A DNA stretch of 26,201 nucleotides from assembly GCA_964578975.1 (NCBI GenBank), contig CAZOFA010000025.1, positions 1 to 26,201 on the forward strand, read 5' to 3'. Position 1 is the first letter of the stretch, and each line of letters starts with the position of its first letter. Shown here one piece after another: positions 1 through 6,759 of the stretch. The notes below the pieces were generated by a model. It worked only from the letters and a program-made list of their open reading frames with translations, was not told where the DNA came from and ran no database searches. Made by a program: the position numbers and the translations under genes. This DNA is from CAYRUP01 sp964578975. GTDB lineage: Bacteria > Pseudomonadota > Gammaproteobacteria > DSM-16500.

Positions 1-155
1 ACTGCCAGGATGAAGCAAGCCGAAGCCTGCGGTCCACGGTCCGGTCGACCAATGGCTGCCGGGGCGCGCGGTGCGGTTGGAGCACCAACACTCCGCCCCT
101 CGCTCCCGTTCCGGTCCGCCCCACGCCCCCCGCGGGACGACGTAGAGAAAGCAAG
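1..155. other. GC-rich segment unlike the rest of the window
   Basis: The first ~155 bases are strongly GC-rich, with long C/G runs such as GGGGCGCGCG and CGCCCCCCGCGGG. From about base 160 onward the sequence is AT-rich, like the rest of the window. The reading frames here contain nothing like the C-terminus of TolA, which normally precedes tolB in gammaproteobacteria. The abrupt change suggests a chimeric contig end, contaminating sequence or vector/adapter-derived material rather than native chromosome. A genuine foreign insertion cannot be excluded. I recognise no gene here. Confidence 0.6.
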
Positions 156-191
156 GGTGACATTAAAATTTTTCTGGAGACATGTTTCATC

Positions 192-1490
192 ATGCGAAAG
201 ATATTAATTTTTTTCTTCCTCGGTTTCAGCCTACTGATTTCGACACAAGCATTTGCTTTATTGAGCATGGAATTAACGCGCGGCGTGTCCGGCGCTGAAC
301 CAATTGCAATCGTTCCTTTTGCGACAAGTGGCACACCTGCTGAAAATGTTTCAGCGATTATTAGCAATGATTTAAAAAACAGTGGCCGTTTTAAAGTGTA
401 CGGCGGCACTGCTGTGAGTCAGGATATGCCATTACGTTATTATCGCAGTATTGGCGCTGATCATGTTGTGATGGGAAATGTTGAGGAGATCGGTGGCGGT
501 CGCTATAAAGTGAGTTTCAAATTATTCGACACCGTTCAAGGTCAAAATGATACGAATAACCCGCCGTTGCTCAGCAAATCATTAGTGGTATCGGGTGGCG
601 AACTGAGACGCGCAGCGCATCATTTCAGTGATCTGATCTATAAACAAATTACCGGCGTGCGCGGTATTTTTTCCACGCGTCTGGCTTACATCGTGGTGCA
701 ACGTCATGATGATGGATCAGCACAACACACGCTTGAAGTGTCTGATGCGGATGGCTATAACCCACGACCTTTATTGACCTCAAGCGATCCGATTATGTCA
801 CCGGCCTGGTCGCCCAATGGCAGAAAAATCGCGTATGTGTCATTTGAAAAAAAACATGCAGCGATTTATATCGAGGATGTATCAACAGGTGTTCGACAAC
901 TTGTCAGCGAATTTCATGGCATCAACGGAGCGCCTGCCTGGTCACCTGATGGAAGAAAATTAGCGTTGGTGTTATCCAAGAGCGGTTCACCGAATATTTA
1001 TACAATTGATTTGGCGTCGCGCCATATGACGCAAGTCACGCATGATTGGTCGATTAATACAGAGCCGTCCTGGTCTCCCGATGGCAGCGCCATTATTTTT
1101 ACCTCAAATCGCAGTGGCGGCCCGCAAATTTATCAGAAAAGTTTGAGCACCGGTGCTTTAACTCGGTTAACCTATGATGGAAATTATAATGCACGCGCCT
1201 CATTTACCCCCGATGGTCGTCGCATTGTGATGCTGAATCAAGAATCCCGATTATATAACATTGGCATTCTTGATCTTGAGAATGGTATTTTCCGAGTATT
1301 AACCAATTCCTCAGGCACCGATAATGAATCTCCCAGTATGGCACCGAATGGCAGTATGGTATTATATGGCACGATTTACTCAGGACGTAGTGTGTTGGCG
1401 ATGGTAGCAAGTGATGGGAGTGTGCAAATTCGTCTGCCGGCACGGGATGGTGAGGTTCAGGATCCTGCCTGGTCACCGTTTTTATCTTGA
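192..1490 (+). CDS. tolB: Tol-Pal system translocation protein TolB
   Basis: Periplasmic component of the Tol-Pal complex; it binds Pal at the outer membrane and links it to TolA, supporting outer-membrane constriction and stability at division. A Sec signal peptide is visible at residues 1-22 (MRK, hydrophobic core, cleavage after AFA). An N-terminal alpha/beta domain follows (about 23-165), then a beta-propeller marked by repeated WSPDG-type motifs: AWSPNGRKIAY, AWSPDGRKLAL, SWSPDGSAIIF, SFTPDGRRIVM and SMAPNGSMVLY. The length of 432 aa is normal for the family. The ATG at 192 follows GGAGA at 176-180, a rather long spacing of 11 nt. It heads an operon with pal (26-nt gap), cpoB and queE. 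The upstream tolQRA genes are not in the window, and the sequence before about 155 looks foreign. Confidence 0.97.
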   Translation: MRKILIFFFLGFSLLISTQAFALLSMELTRGVSGAEPIAIVPFATSGTPAENVSAIISNDLKNSGRFKVYGGTAVSQDMPLRYYRSIGADHVVMGNVEEIGGGRYKVSFKLFDTVQGQNDTNNPPLLSKSLVVSGGELRRAAHHFSDLIYKQITGVRGIFSTRLAYIVVQRHDDGSAQHTLEVSDADGYNPRPLLTSSDPIMSPAWSPNGRKIAYVSFEKKHAAIYIEDVSTGVRQLVSEFHGINGAPAWSPDGRKLALVLSKSGSPNIYTIDLASRHMTQVTHDWSINTEPSWSPDGSAIIFTSNRSGGPQIYQKSLSTGALTRLTYDGNYNARASFTPDGRRIVMLNQESRLYNIGILDLENGIFRVLTNSSGTDNESPSMAPNGSMVLYGTIYSGRSVLAMVASDGSVQIRLPARDGEVQDPAWSPFLS

Positions 1491-1516
1491 TTTGACACTA
1501 AAGGAGAAAATGAATC

Positions 1517-2059
1517 ATGAAATTAAAAAAATTAACCGCGCTAATGATGATTGGCTGCAGTATTTTAGCATTAAGTGCATGCTCGACGACAAAACGTAGC
1601 AATGCAAATGGCGAGACTGCAATGGCCTTGAATGATGTGAATGGCGCGAATGGCGGTGCGCGTTCATCCGGTTTGGGTCAGAATGAAAATTATGGCGATA
1701 CCGCCGCGGCTAAAACGCGCGCCGCGGCAAAACGCACGTATTATTTTGATTTTGATAAATATGATGTGCGTGAAGCTGATAAATCAGCGGTGTTAGCGAA
1801 TGCTGATTGGCTGATTGCGCATCCGAAGTCACGCATCATCTTAGAAGGCCATACCGATCCACGTGGTAGCCGTGAATATAATATTGCATTGGGTGAAAAC
1901 CGTGCTAAATCTGTGTTAGAGCTATTACAATCGCGCGGCGTGAATCCGAATCAAATTCGCGTTGTCAGTTATGGCTCAGAACGTCCTGCGGCATCTGGTC
2001 ACAGTGATCAAGATTTTCAATTAGACCGTCGTGCCATTATTGTCATTGCACAGAGATAA
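1517..2059 (+). CDS. pal: Peptidoglycan-associated lipoprotein Pal
   Basis: Outer-membrane lipoprotein that anchors the outer membrane to peptidoglycan and is the partner of TolB. The N-terminus is a lipoprotein signal ending in the lipobox LSAC, with the lipidated Cys at residue 22. An Ala/Gly/Asn-rich linker follows, then an OmpA-like peptidoglycan-binding domain from about residue 75 (YYFDFDKYDV, GHTDPRGS, LGENRAKSV, YGSERP). The length of 180 aa is typical. A good Shine-Dalgarno (AAGGAG, 1500-1505) precedes the ATG. The gene lies between tolB and cpoB, with only 3 nt separating its stop from the cpoB start, so it is very probably co-transcribed. Confidence 0.97.
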   Translation: MKLKKLTALMMIGCSILALSACSTTKRSNANGETAMALNDVNGANGGARSSGLGQNENYGDTAAAKTRAAAKRTYYFDFDKYDVREADKSAVLANADWLIAHPKSRIILEGHTDPRGSREYNIALGENRAKSVLELLQSRGVNPNQIRVVSYGSERPAASGHSDQDFQLDRRAIIVIAQR

Positions 2060-2062
2060 TCT

Positions 2063-3103
2063 ATGTCCAATAAAATTCTGAAGAAAATTTTGCTCGTGAT
2101 GATGCTCTCTGGTATCGCCATGACGGCCTTTGCTGAAGATGCGCCTGTGTATGATGTAGATAATTATCCGCCGCAATTTGATGGACAGCCCGTGGATAAT
2201 AATGCAGCAGCACCACAACAACCGGTTGCGACTCAGTCGCAGCCGAGCGCGCCAACGCAAGAAGCACCGGCAATTGCGGAAACCGAAACGCCTCCACCAG
2301 CGTCTGTTCAGTCATTACCGCTTGATCAACGTGTTGCGCGTGTCGAACAGCAAGTGACGAATTTGCAGCAAAGAGAATCGGCCGCCAAGTTAAATGCGAT
2401 GCATACTGAAATGCAAGCATTGCGCGGACAGATTGAAAACTTAACGCATCAAATTCAACAAATGCAAACGCAACAACGTTCGATGTATTCGGATTTAGAT
2501 AAGCGAATTAACAAACAAACCATCGTTAATCAAACGCCTGTGGCGACACAACAATCGTCAACCGATGATGATTTACCGGTAAAACCTAAAGCGTTATTAA
2601 AACCAAAACCCAAAACGGTGACGGTTAAAACAAAAACAGTTGTTGCAGCCACGACTGATGAAAATCCAGTGAAAACACCTGATAATTCTGCTCTGTCGAG
2701 CGCATCCGGCTCAGATCAAGAAGAATTACAGATGTATCAAAATGCTTATGACTTGATAAAAGATAGTAAATTCGATCAAGCCATTGCAGTGCTGCAAAAC
2801 ATGTTAAAGAAATATCCCAGCGGACAATCTGCAGCGAATGCGCATTATTGGTTGGGAGAATTGTATGGGTTGCAAAAGAATAAAGACCAAGCTGCGATAG
2901 AATTTTCGACTGTCGTAAAAGACTATCCTGATAGTCCTAAAGTATCTGATGCCGAGGTCAAATTAGGCATGATTTATGCGGCTCAGTTTAAATGGAATGA
3001 AGCAAAAACCACATTCAAAAAAGTTATGACGCATTATCCGGGAACCACTTCTGCGCGGCTCGCTTCTCAACAATTAAAAGAACTCAAAGCTGGGGGCCAT
3101 TAA
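2063..3103 (+). CDS. cpoB: Cell division coordinator CpoB (YbgF), TPR protein
   Basis: Periplasmic TolA-binding protein that, in E. coli, coordinates peptidoglycan synthesis with outer-membrane constriction. Residues 1-24 are a signal peptide (cleavage after AFA). A Gln/Pro/Ala-rich segment follows, then a coiled-coil trimerisation region (about 85-145: RVARVEQQVTNLQQ and continuing heptads), a Lys/Thr/Val-rich low-complexity linker (about 165-205), and three tetratricopeptide repeats in the last ~120 residues (LQMYQNAYDLIKDSKFDQAI, ANAHYWLGELY, KLGMIYAAQFKWNEA). At 346 aa it is longer than the ~260-aa E. coli protein, and the extra length lies in the linkers. It starts 3 nt after the pal stop and ends 3 nt before queE. 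Confidence 0.93.
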   Translation: MSNKILKKILLVMMLSGIAMTAFAEDAPVYDVDNYPPQFDGQPVDNNAAAPQQPVATQSQPSAPTQEAPAIAETETPPPASVQSLPLDQRVARVEQQVTNLQQRESAAKLNAMHTEMQALRGQIENLTHQIQQMQTQQRSMYSDLDKRINKQTIVNQTPVATQQSSTDDDLPVKPKALLKPKPKTVTVKTKTVVAATTDENPVKTPDNSALSSASGSDQEELQMYQNAYDLIKDSKFDQAIAVLQNMLKKYPSGQSAANAHYWLGELYGLQKNKDQAAIEFSTVVKDYPDSPKVSDAEVKLGMIYAAQFKWNEAKTTFKKVMTHYPGTTSARLASQQLKELKAGGH

Positions 3104-3106
3104 GTT

Positions 3107-3748
3107 GTGAGTCGTTTGCGTATCACTGAAATTTTTTTTTCTCTGCAAGGAGAAACACGGACGGTTGGCTTGCCAACCGTTTTTGTTCGTCTGACAGGCT
3201 GTCCATTGCGTTGTGGTTATTGCGATACGGCGTATGCTTTTCAAGGCGGCTCCTGGTATGAAATCGATGATATTCTCAAAGAAGTTGCTCAATATCGCGT
3301 CGATTATGTCACCGTCACCGGCGGGGAACCGTTAGCGCAAAAAGCATCTCAGGAATTACTCACGCGTTTATGTGATGCTGGCTATGAAGTGTCTCTGGAA
3401 ACCAGCGGTGCGTTGGATATTTCAGCGGTCGATGCACGCGTGGTGAAAGTTGTCGATATCAAGACACCGGGATCAGGCGAAGTGCAAAAGAATTATTTTC
3501 AAAACATAGATCATCTGTTAAGTCATGACCAAATTAAATTTGTGATTTGTCATCACCATGATTACGAATGGGCTAAAAACATCATGCAGACGTATCAATT
3601 ATCCGATATCTGTCAGGTGCTTTTTTCCCCCAGTCACGAAGATTTGCCCGCAGGTGAATTAGCCGATTGGATTTTAAGAGACCAGCTGCCAGTGCGTTTA
3701 CAGATTCAATTGCATAAATATTTATGGGGTGATGTGAAAGGCCGTTGA
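3107..3748 (+). CDS. queE: 7-carboxy-7-deazaguanine synthase QueE
   Basis: Radical-SAM enzyme that converts 6-carboxy-tetrahydropterin to 7-carboxy-7-deazaguanine in queuosine biosynthesis. The iron-sulfur cluster motif CX3CX2C is visible at Cys32, Cys36 and Cys39 (GCPLRCGYCD). The family motifs FFSLQGE near the N-terminus and VTGGEPL, which helps bind SAM, are also present. It starts with GTG at 3107; GGGGG at 3091-3095, inside the end of cpoB, serves as ribosome-binding site. Length 213 aa, normal for the short gammaproteobacterial form. Placement directly after cpoB is a known arrangement in gammaproteobacteria such as Pseudomonas, although queC is not next to it here. Confidence 0.95.
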   Translation: MSRLRITEIFFSLQGETRTVGLPTVFVRLTGCPLRCGYCDTAYAFQGGSWYEIDDILKEVAQYRVDYVTVTGGEPLAQKASQELLTRLCDAGYEVSLETSGALDISAVDARVVKVVDIKTPGSGEVQKNYFQNIDHLLSHDQIKFVICHHHDYEWAKNIMQTYQLSDICQVLFSPSHEDLPAGELADWILRDQLPVRLQIQLHKYLWGDVKGR

Positions 3749-3772
3749 TATTTTTTTTAAAAAAGGTATCAT
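3745..3772 (+). promoter_or_regulatory. Predicted promoter of tRNA-Lys
   Basis: TTGATA (3745-3750) and TATCAT (3767-3772) are separated by 16 nt and followed by a GC-rich stretch, TGGCGCC, typical of the discriminator of stable-RNA promoters. The -35 hexamer overlaps the queE stop codon. The tRNA begins 24 nt after the -10 element. This is pattern recognition only. Confidence 0.55.
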
Positions 3773-3796
3773 TGGCGCCTCATGTTTTTACATTTC

Positions 3797-3872
3797 GGGT
3801 CGTTAGCTCAGTCGGTAGAGCAGCAGGCTTTTAACCTGTTGGTCCTGCGTTCGAATCGCAGACGACCCACCA
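3797..3872 (+). tRNA. tRNA-Lys (anticodon UUU)
   Basis: A complete 76-nt cloverleaf can be folded. The acceptor stem GGGTCGT (3797-3803) pairs with ACGACCC (3862-3868), followed by discriminator A and an encoded CCA (3870-3872). The D-arm is GCTC/GAGC. The anticodon stem GCAGG/CCTGT closes the loop CTTTTAA, giving anticodon TTT. The T-arm is CTGCG-TTCGAAT-CGCAG. Anticodon UUU reads AAA/AAG lysine codons. Confidence 0.97.
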
Positions 3873-3976
3873 TCTTGTTAACCCAATCAAGTCTATAGTT
3901 ACCCAACTTCAAAAAACTCAAACAGTCATCATTCATAAAAATAAATGAGTTACTTACTTGTTTTGAAGATATGGTT

Positions 3977-4001
3977 AAGTATAGCACTTGGTGCTATACT
4001 T
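3977..4001. promoter_or_regulatory. Palindromic operator upstream of the HigB/HigA-like pair
   Basis: A perfect inverted repeat: AAGTATAGCAC (3977-3987), a TTG spacer, then GTGCTATACTT (3991-4001). It ends 16 nt before the toxin start codon and overlaps the likely promoter region. Type II toxin-antitoxin operons are usually autorepressed by the antitoxin binding such a dyad, so the helix-turn-helix antitoxin encoded just downstream is the expected ligand. Confidence 0.65.
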
Positions 4002-4017
4002 TTAATGAGAGGTAGGC

Positions 4018-4392
4018 GTGCGTATTTTCAAAACCCCTTTATTTGCTAAATGGGCAAAAAAGGAAAAATTGACGGATCGGCTATTATGCAAAGTAGTGAA
4101 AGAAATGGAGCAGGGATTAATTGATGCTGATTTTGGGGGTCATGTTTATAAAAAACGTATAGCATTACAAGGACGTGGTAAACGAGGAGGGGCTCGCAGT
4201 ATTCTTGCTTATCAAGCTACGGAAAGAGCGTTTTTTATATTTGGATTTGCTAAGAATGAAAAAGAAATAATTAACGATGACGATTTGAATGTCGCCAAGA
4301 TGTTTGCGAAAGAATTGCTAAAATATTCGAATGCACAACTCGACAAATTAATAAATGATCAAAAGCTGCATGAGGTAAAATATGAAAGGTAA
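4018..4392 (+). CDS. RelE/HigB-like toxin of a type II toxin-antitoxin pair
   Basis: A small basic protein of 124 aa resembling RelE/HigB-superfamily toxins, which in this family usually cleave mRNA on the ribosome. The N-terminus (RIFKTPLFAKWAKKEKL) and the central segment KRIALQGRGKRGGARSILAY followed by FFIFGFAKNEKEII match the subgroup that pairs with YiaG-like XRE antitoxins. It starts with GTG at 4018, preceded by GAGAGG. It is the first gene of the pair: its last 11 nt overlap the antitoxin start. This toxin-first order is typical of HigBA-type systems. The assignment rests on protein pattern and gene context. Confidence 0.82.
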   Translation: MRIFKTPLFAKWAKKEKLTDRLLCKVVKEMEQGLIDADFGGHVYKKRIALQGRGKRGGARSILAYQATERAFFIFGFAKNEKEIINDDDLNVAKMFAKELLKYSNAQLDKLINDQKLHEVKYER

Positions 4393-4696
4393 AACCTTAA
4401 AAGAAGTGATTCATGAGACAGCTAAAGGTTTTTATGAAACAGGTGTGATGGATACACAAACCATGCGTGAATTTGATGCTGTATGTTTGCCTAAGGTAAA
4501 AAAATATAGTCCTGCACAAATTAAACAAATTCGTAAGAGAAATAAAGCGAGCCAAGCTGTATTTGCCGCATATCTTAATACGAGCTCTTCCACCATTCAG
4601 AAATGGGAGCAAGGTCAAAAGCACCCAAGTAAAATCGCGTTAAGGTTGCTTAGTCTGGTAGATAAATATGGTTTGTCACTCATAGAAGCTGCTTGA
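4382..4696 (+). CDS. XRE-family (YiaG/HigA-like) antitoxin
   Basis: A 104-aa DNA-binding antitoxin. The C-terminal half is a helix-turn-helix of the Cro/CI type (about residues 45-92: SPAQIKQIRKRNKASQAVFA, LNTSSSTIQKWEQGQKHPSK), where TIQKWEQG is the typical recognition-helix signature. The N-terminal ~40 residues (KTLKEVIHETAKGFYETG) probably contact the toxin. It overlaps the toxin gene by 11 nt, so translation is probably coupled. The likely regulatory target is the 25-bp palindrome at 3977-4001. Confidence 0.85.
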   Translation: MKGKTLKEVIHETAKGFYETGVMDTQTMREFDAVCLPKVKKYSPAQIKQIRKRNKASQAVFAAYLNTSSSTIQKWEQGQKHPSKIALRLLSLVDKYGLSLIEAA

Positions 4697-4810
4697 AGAA
4701 ATATCCAGTTTTTGTAACATCATGATTATTCTACGTGGTATCAAAACCTCACTCCCATAAAAATGTTAAGATTAAATTATGTTGGATGCTTTTTTATGAG
4801 ATAGACGAAC

Positions 4811-6019
4811 ATGTTAACTCAAAAATATATTCATCGTCTTGAGCAAAAAGAACCACATATTTTAATTCTCATTATCATGAGTTCGTTTGCATCGATGGGT
4901 GCAATTATATTTACGCCTGCATTACCTGACATTGGGCAGTATTTTCATATTTCGGCGGGGCACAGTCAGTTAACCATTTCATTATTTTTATTAGGTTATG
5001 CAATTGGACAACTCGTTTATGGTCCGCTGGCAAATCGCTATGGACGAAAGCCGGCATTTTTTATTGGTGTGGTGATTGCAACATTGGGTTCATTATTTAG
5101 TATTTTGTCTGAGCCGTTTCACTCATTTGAACTTTTAATTTTTGGACGTGTTCTCGAAGCGTTAGGCTCGAGTGCGGGTCTGGTGATTTCATTTACGATT
5201 ATTAATGACCATTATTATCCTGAACAATCCAGACGAGTGGTGGCTTATCTCATGTTGTCATTTGCAATTGTGCCAGGGATCGCAACGTTTATCGGCGGGA
5301 TTTTAGTGACACATTTTCACTGGATCAGCTGTTTTTATTTTTTATTATTGTATGGATTATTGCTCGGCGTCGCCGCAAGTTTATTAAAAGAAACGGCGAC
5401 CACGTTGAGTAAAAGTGCATTACGCTTTAGTCAAATTAAAAAAAGTTATCTCATTGCGTTTAAAAATAAGTTGTTACTACGTTACACTTTATTTTTTGGT
5501 TTATCGGGTATGTGCGTTTATATTTATGCCGCTACGACACCTTTCATCGCGATCAATCATTTAAAAATTTCGCCACAACTTTACGGGTTATTTGGATTAA
5601 TTCCTTATTTTGGAACGGCGCTCGGTTCTGTTATTTCTGCAAAATTATCTTTTTTAAAAGCGAAAATATTAATGAGAACAGGATTAATCATTGATGTTGT
5701 TGCATCACTTGCTTTAGCGACAGTTTTTTATTTTGGATTGGTTAATCTTTGGATTTTAATCGCTTGCGGATTTTGTTTTATGTTTGGCAATTGCATGATT
5801 ATTGGAAATGGCGCGAGTGTTGCAACGTCTAAAGTTGAAGATAAAGCGATTGGTTCGGCGGTGATGAATTTCATCAACGTGAGCATGCCGATGTTGGGCA
5901 CATTTGTTGTCGCTTTAGTGCCGGGATCGGCTTTATTGAAACTCCCCATCAGTTTTCTGATCGCGATGGGTATCATGATTACCATGTGGTTTTTGTTTAT
6001 AAATGCCAAAGATAATTAA
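4811..6019 (+). CDS. Bcr/CflA-family MFS drug efflux transporter
   Basis: An inner-membrane proton-driven exporter of the major facilitator superfamily, 402 aa with about 12 hydrophobic segments. The first transmembrane helix carries the SFASMGAIIFTPALPDIG pattern typical of the Bcr/CflA (DHA1) drug-resistance group. MFS motif A (GPLANRYGRKP) is at residues 71-81 in the loop between helices 2 and 3. The substrate cannot be inferred; homologues export bicyclomycin, chloramphenicol or other compounds. It stands alone on the plus strand, converging with the VapC-like gene and ending 12 nt from it. No clear terminator is visible between the two. Confidence 0.88.
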   Translation: MLTQKYIHRLEQKEPHILILIIMSSFASMGAIIFTPALPDIGQYFHISAGHSQLTISLFLLGYAIGQLVYGPLANRYGRKPAFFIGVVIATLGSLFSILSEPFHSFELLIFGRVLEALGSSAGLVISFTIINDHYYPEQSRRVVAYLMLSFAIVPGIATFIGGILVTHFHWISCFYFLLLYGLLLGVAASLLKETATTLSKSALRFSQIKKSYLIAFKNKLLLRYTLFFGLSGMCVYIYAATTPFIAINHLKISPQLYGLFGLIPYFGTALGSVISAKLSFLKAKILMRTGLIIDVVASLALATVFYFGLVNLWILIACGFCFMFGNCMIIGNGASVATSKVEDKAIGSAVMNFINVSMPMLGTFVVALVPGSALLKLPISFLIAMGIMITMWFLFINAKDN

Positions 6020-6031
6020 TTTGAAAATGGT

Positions 6032-6451
6032 TTAAGTATATAAGGCCAGCCCCATTTTTTTTGCTGCGCGCATTAATGCTTTATCTAAAGTAGCTAATGG
6101 TAGACGGTATCGCAATGCCAATTCAAGATAAGTAGCGTCATAGGCGGTAAGTCCTGAGTCTCTTGCTAATTCTTGTATCGCTGAAATAGGTTTAGGTGGA
6201 AGACCATTATCCACGTTTATCATTAACAGATTCAGTGATTCGACAAAGGTAATGGATTCGGCGTGTGTCATTCTTTTTTTACGTTCCGCGACGACTAATA
6301 CATTAGCGACTTCAATTGCCCAAATGGATGGCACTATCGCATAGGAGTGCGAGACATAATCTAAAATCTCATCAGTATAAGTAGTTGCTTCATCTTCAAA
6401 ACACCAGCTCATTGCAACAGAGCAATCCAGCACTAATTTATTTTTATCCAT
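6032..6451 (-). CDS. PIN-domain (VapC-like) ribonuclease toxin
   Basis: 139 aa, a PIN-domain nuclease expected to be a metal-dependent RNase toxin. The acidic active-site residues are visible: Asp9 (LVLDCSVAMSWCF), Glu47 (IWAIEVANVL), Asp105 (TAYDATYLELA) and Asp123 (LATLDKAL). The segment GLTAYDATYLELA followed by LPLATLD is diagnostic of VapC proteins. Its ATG shares one base with the TAA stop of the upstream antitoxin (TAATG), so translation is coupled. The fold and the pairing are clear, but the RNA target is unknown. Confidence 0.9.
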   Translation of the reverse strand: MDKNKLVLDCSVAMSWCFEDEATTYTDEILDYVSHSYAIVPSIWAIEVANVLVVAERKKRMTHAESITFVESLNLLMINVDNGLPPKPISAIQELARDSGLTAYDATYLELALRYRLPLATLDKALMRAAKKMGLALYT

Positions 6452-6693
6452 TATTTTCGACCTTCCGCGATCATTTTTTTAATACTTAAACTCTTTCCTA
6501 ATTTTTTGCCTTTTCTGAGCGTTCGAATCGTTTCAGCTGCTTTGATGGATGAAGAGGTGGTTTTTTCTTCTGTAAAAGGAATTATTTTAGCAATTGATTC
6601 TCCATGTCGCGTTATTATAATGACTTCACCGTTTTCAACTTTAGTTAATAATTGAGAAAAATGCGTTTTTGCCTCAAATGCACCGATTATCAT
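6451..6693 (-). CDS. Phd/YefM-family antitoxin
   Basis: 80 aa, the antitoxin partner of the adjacent PIN toxin. The N-terminal Phd/YefM fold is recognisable from GAFEAKTHFSQLLTKVENGE, VIITRHGESIAKIIPF; the C-terminal Lys-rich segment presumably wraps the toxin. The start ATG is preceded by AGGAG (6700-6704 on the complementary strand), 6 nt away. The family normally represses its own promoter. Confidence 0.9.
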   Translation of the reverse strand: MIIGAFEAKTHFSQLLTKVENGEVIIITRHGESIAKIIPFTEEKTTSSSIKAAETIRTLRKGKKLGKSLSIKKMIAEGRK

Positions 6694-6706
6694 ATTGGGC
6701 TCCTAG

Positions 6707-6734
6707 ACTGGTTTAATTTTTATTATAGACCAGT
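6707..6734 (-). promoter_or_regulatory. Promoter/operator of the Phd-VapC-like operon
   Basis: On the minus strand a consensus -10 box TATAAT (6727-6722) sits between the arms of an inverted repeat, ACTGGT (6707-6712) and ACCAGT (6729-6734). The arrangement suits autorepression by the Phd-type antitoxin. No good -35 hexamer is visible, which is common for such operators. Confidence 0.55.
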
Positions 6735-6759
6735 TTATACCTGTTAGCCCAGCGTTTTC

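Noticed and set aside
10..207. 65-codon frame at the left end
   Set aside because: Frame through GC-rich, probably foreign sequence; low-complexity Arg/Pro/Ala product, no RBS and overlapping the tolB start.
3797..4017. tRNA-Lys as an attachment site for an integrative element
   Set aside because: No integrase gene and no second copy of the tRNA 3' end are visible in the window; only the proximity of a toxin-antitoxin pair hints at it.
4764..4780. Possible third PmrA box upstream of the MFS transporter (TTAAGATTAAAT)
   Set aside because: The two TTAA-like elements are only 6 bp apart instead of 11, and the second half-site is not cTTAA.
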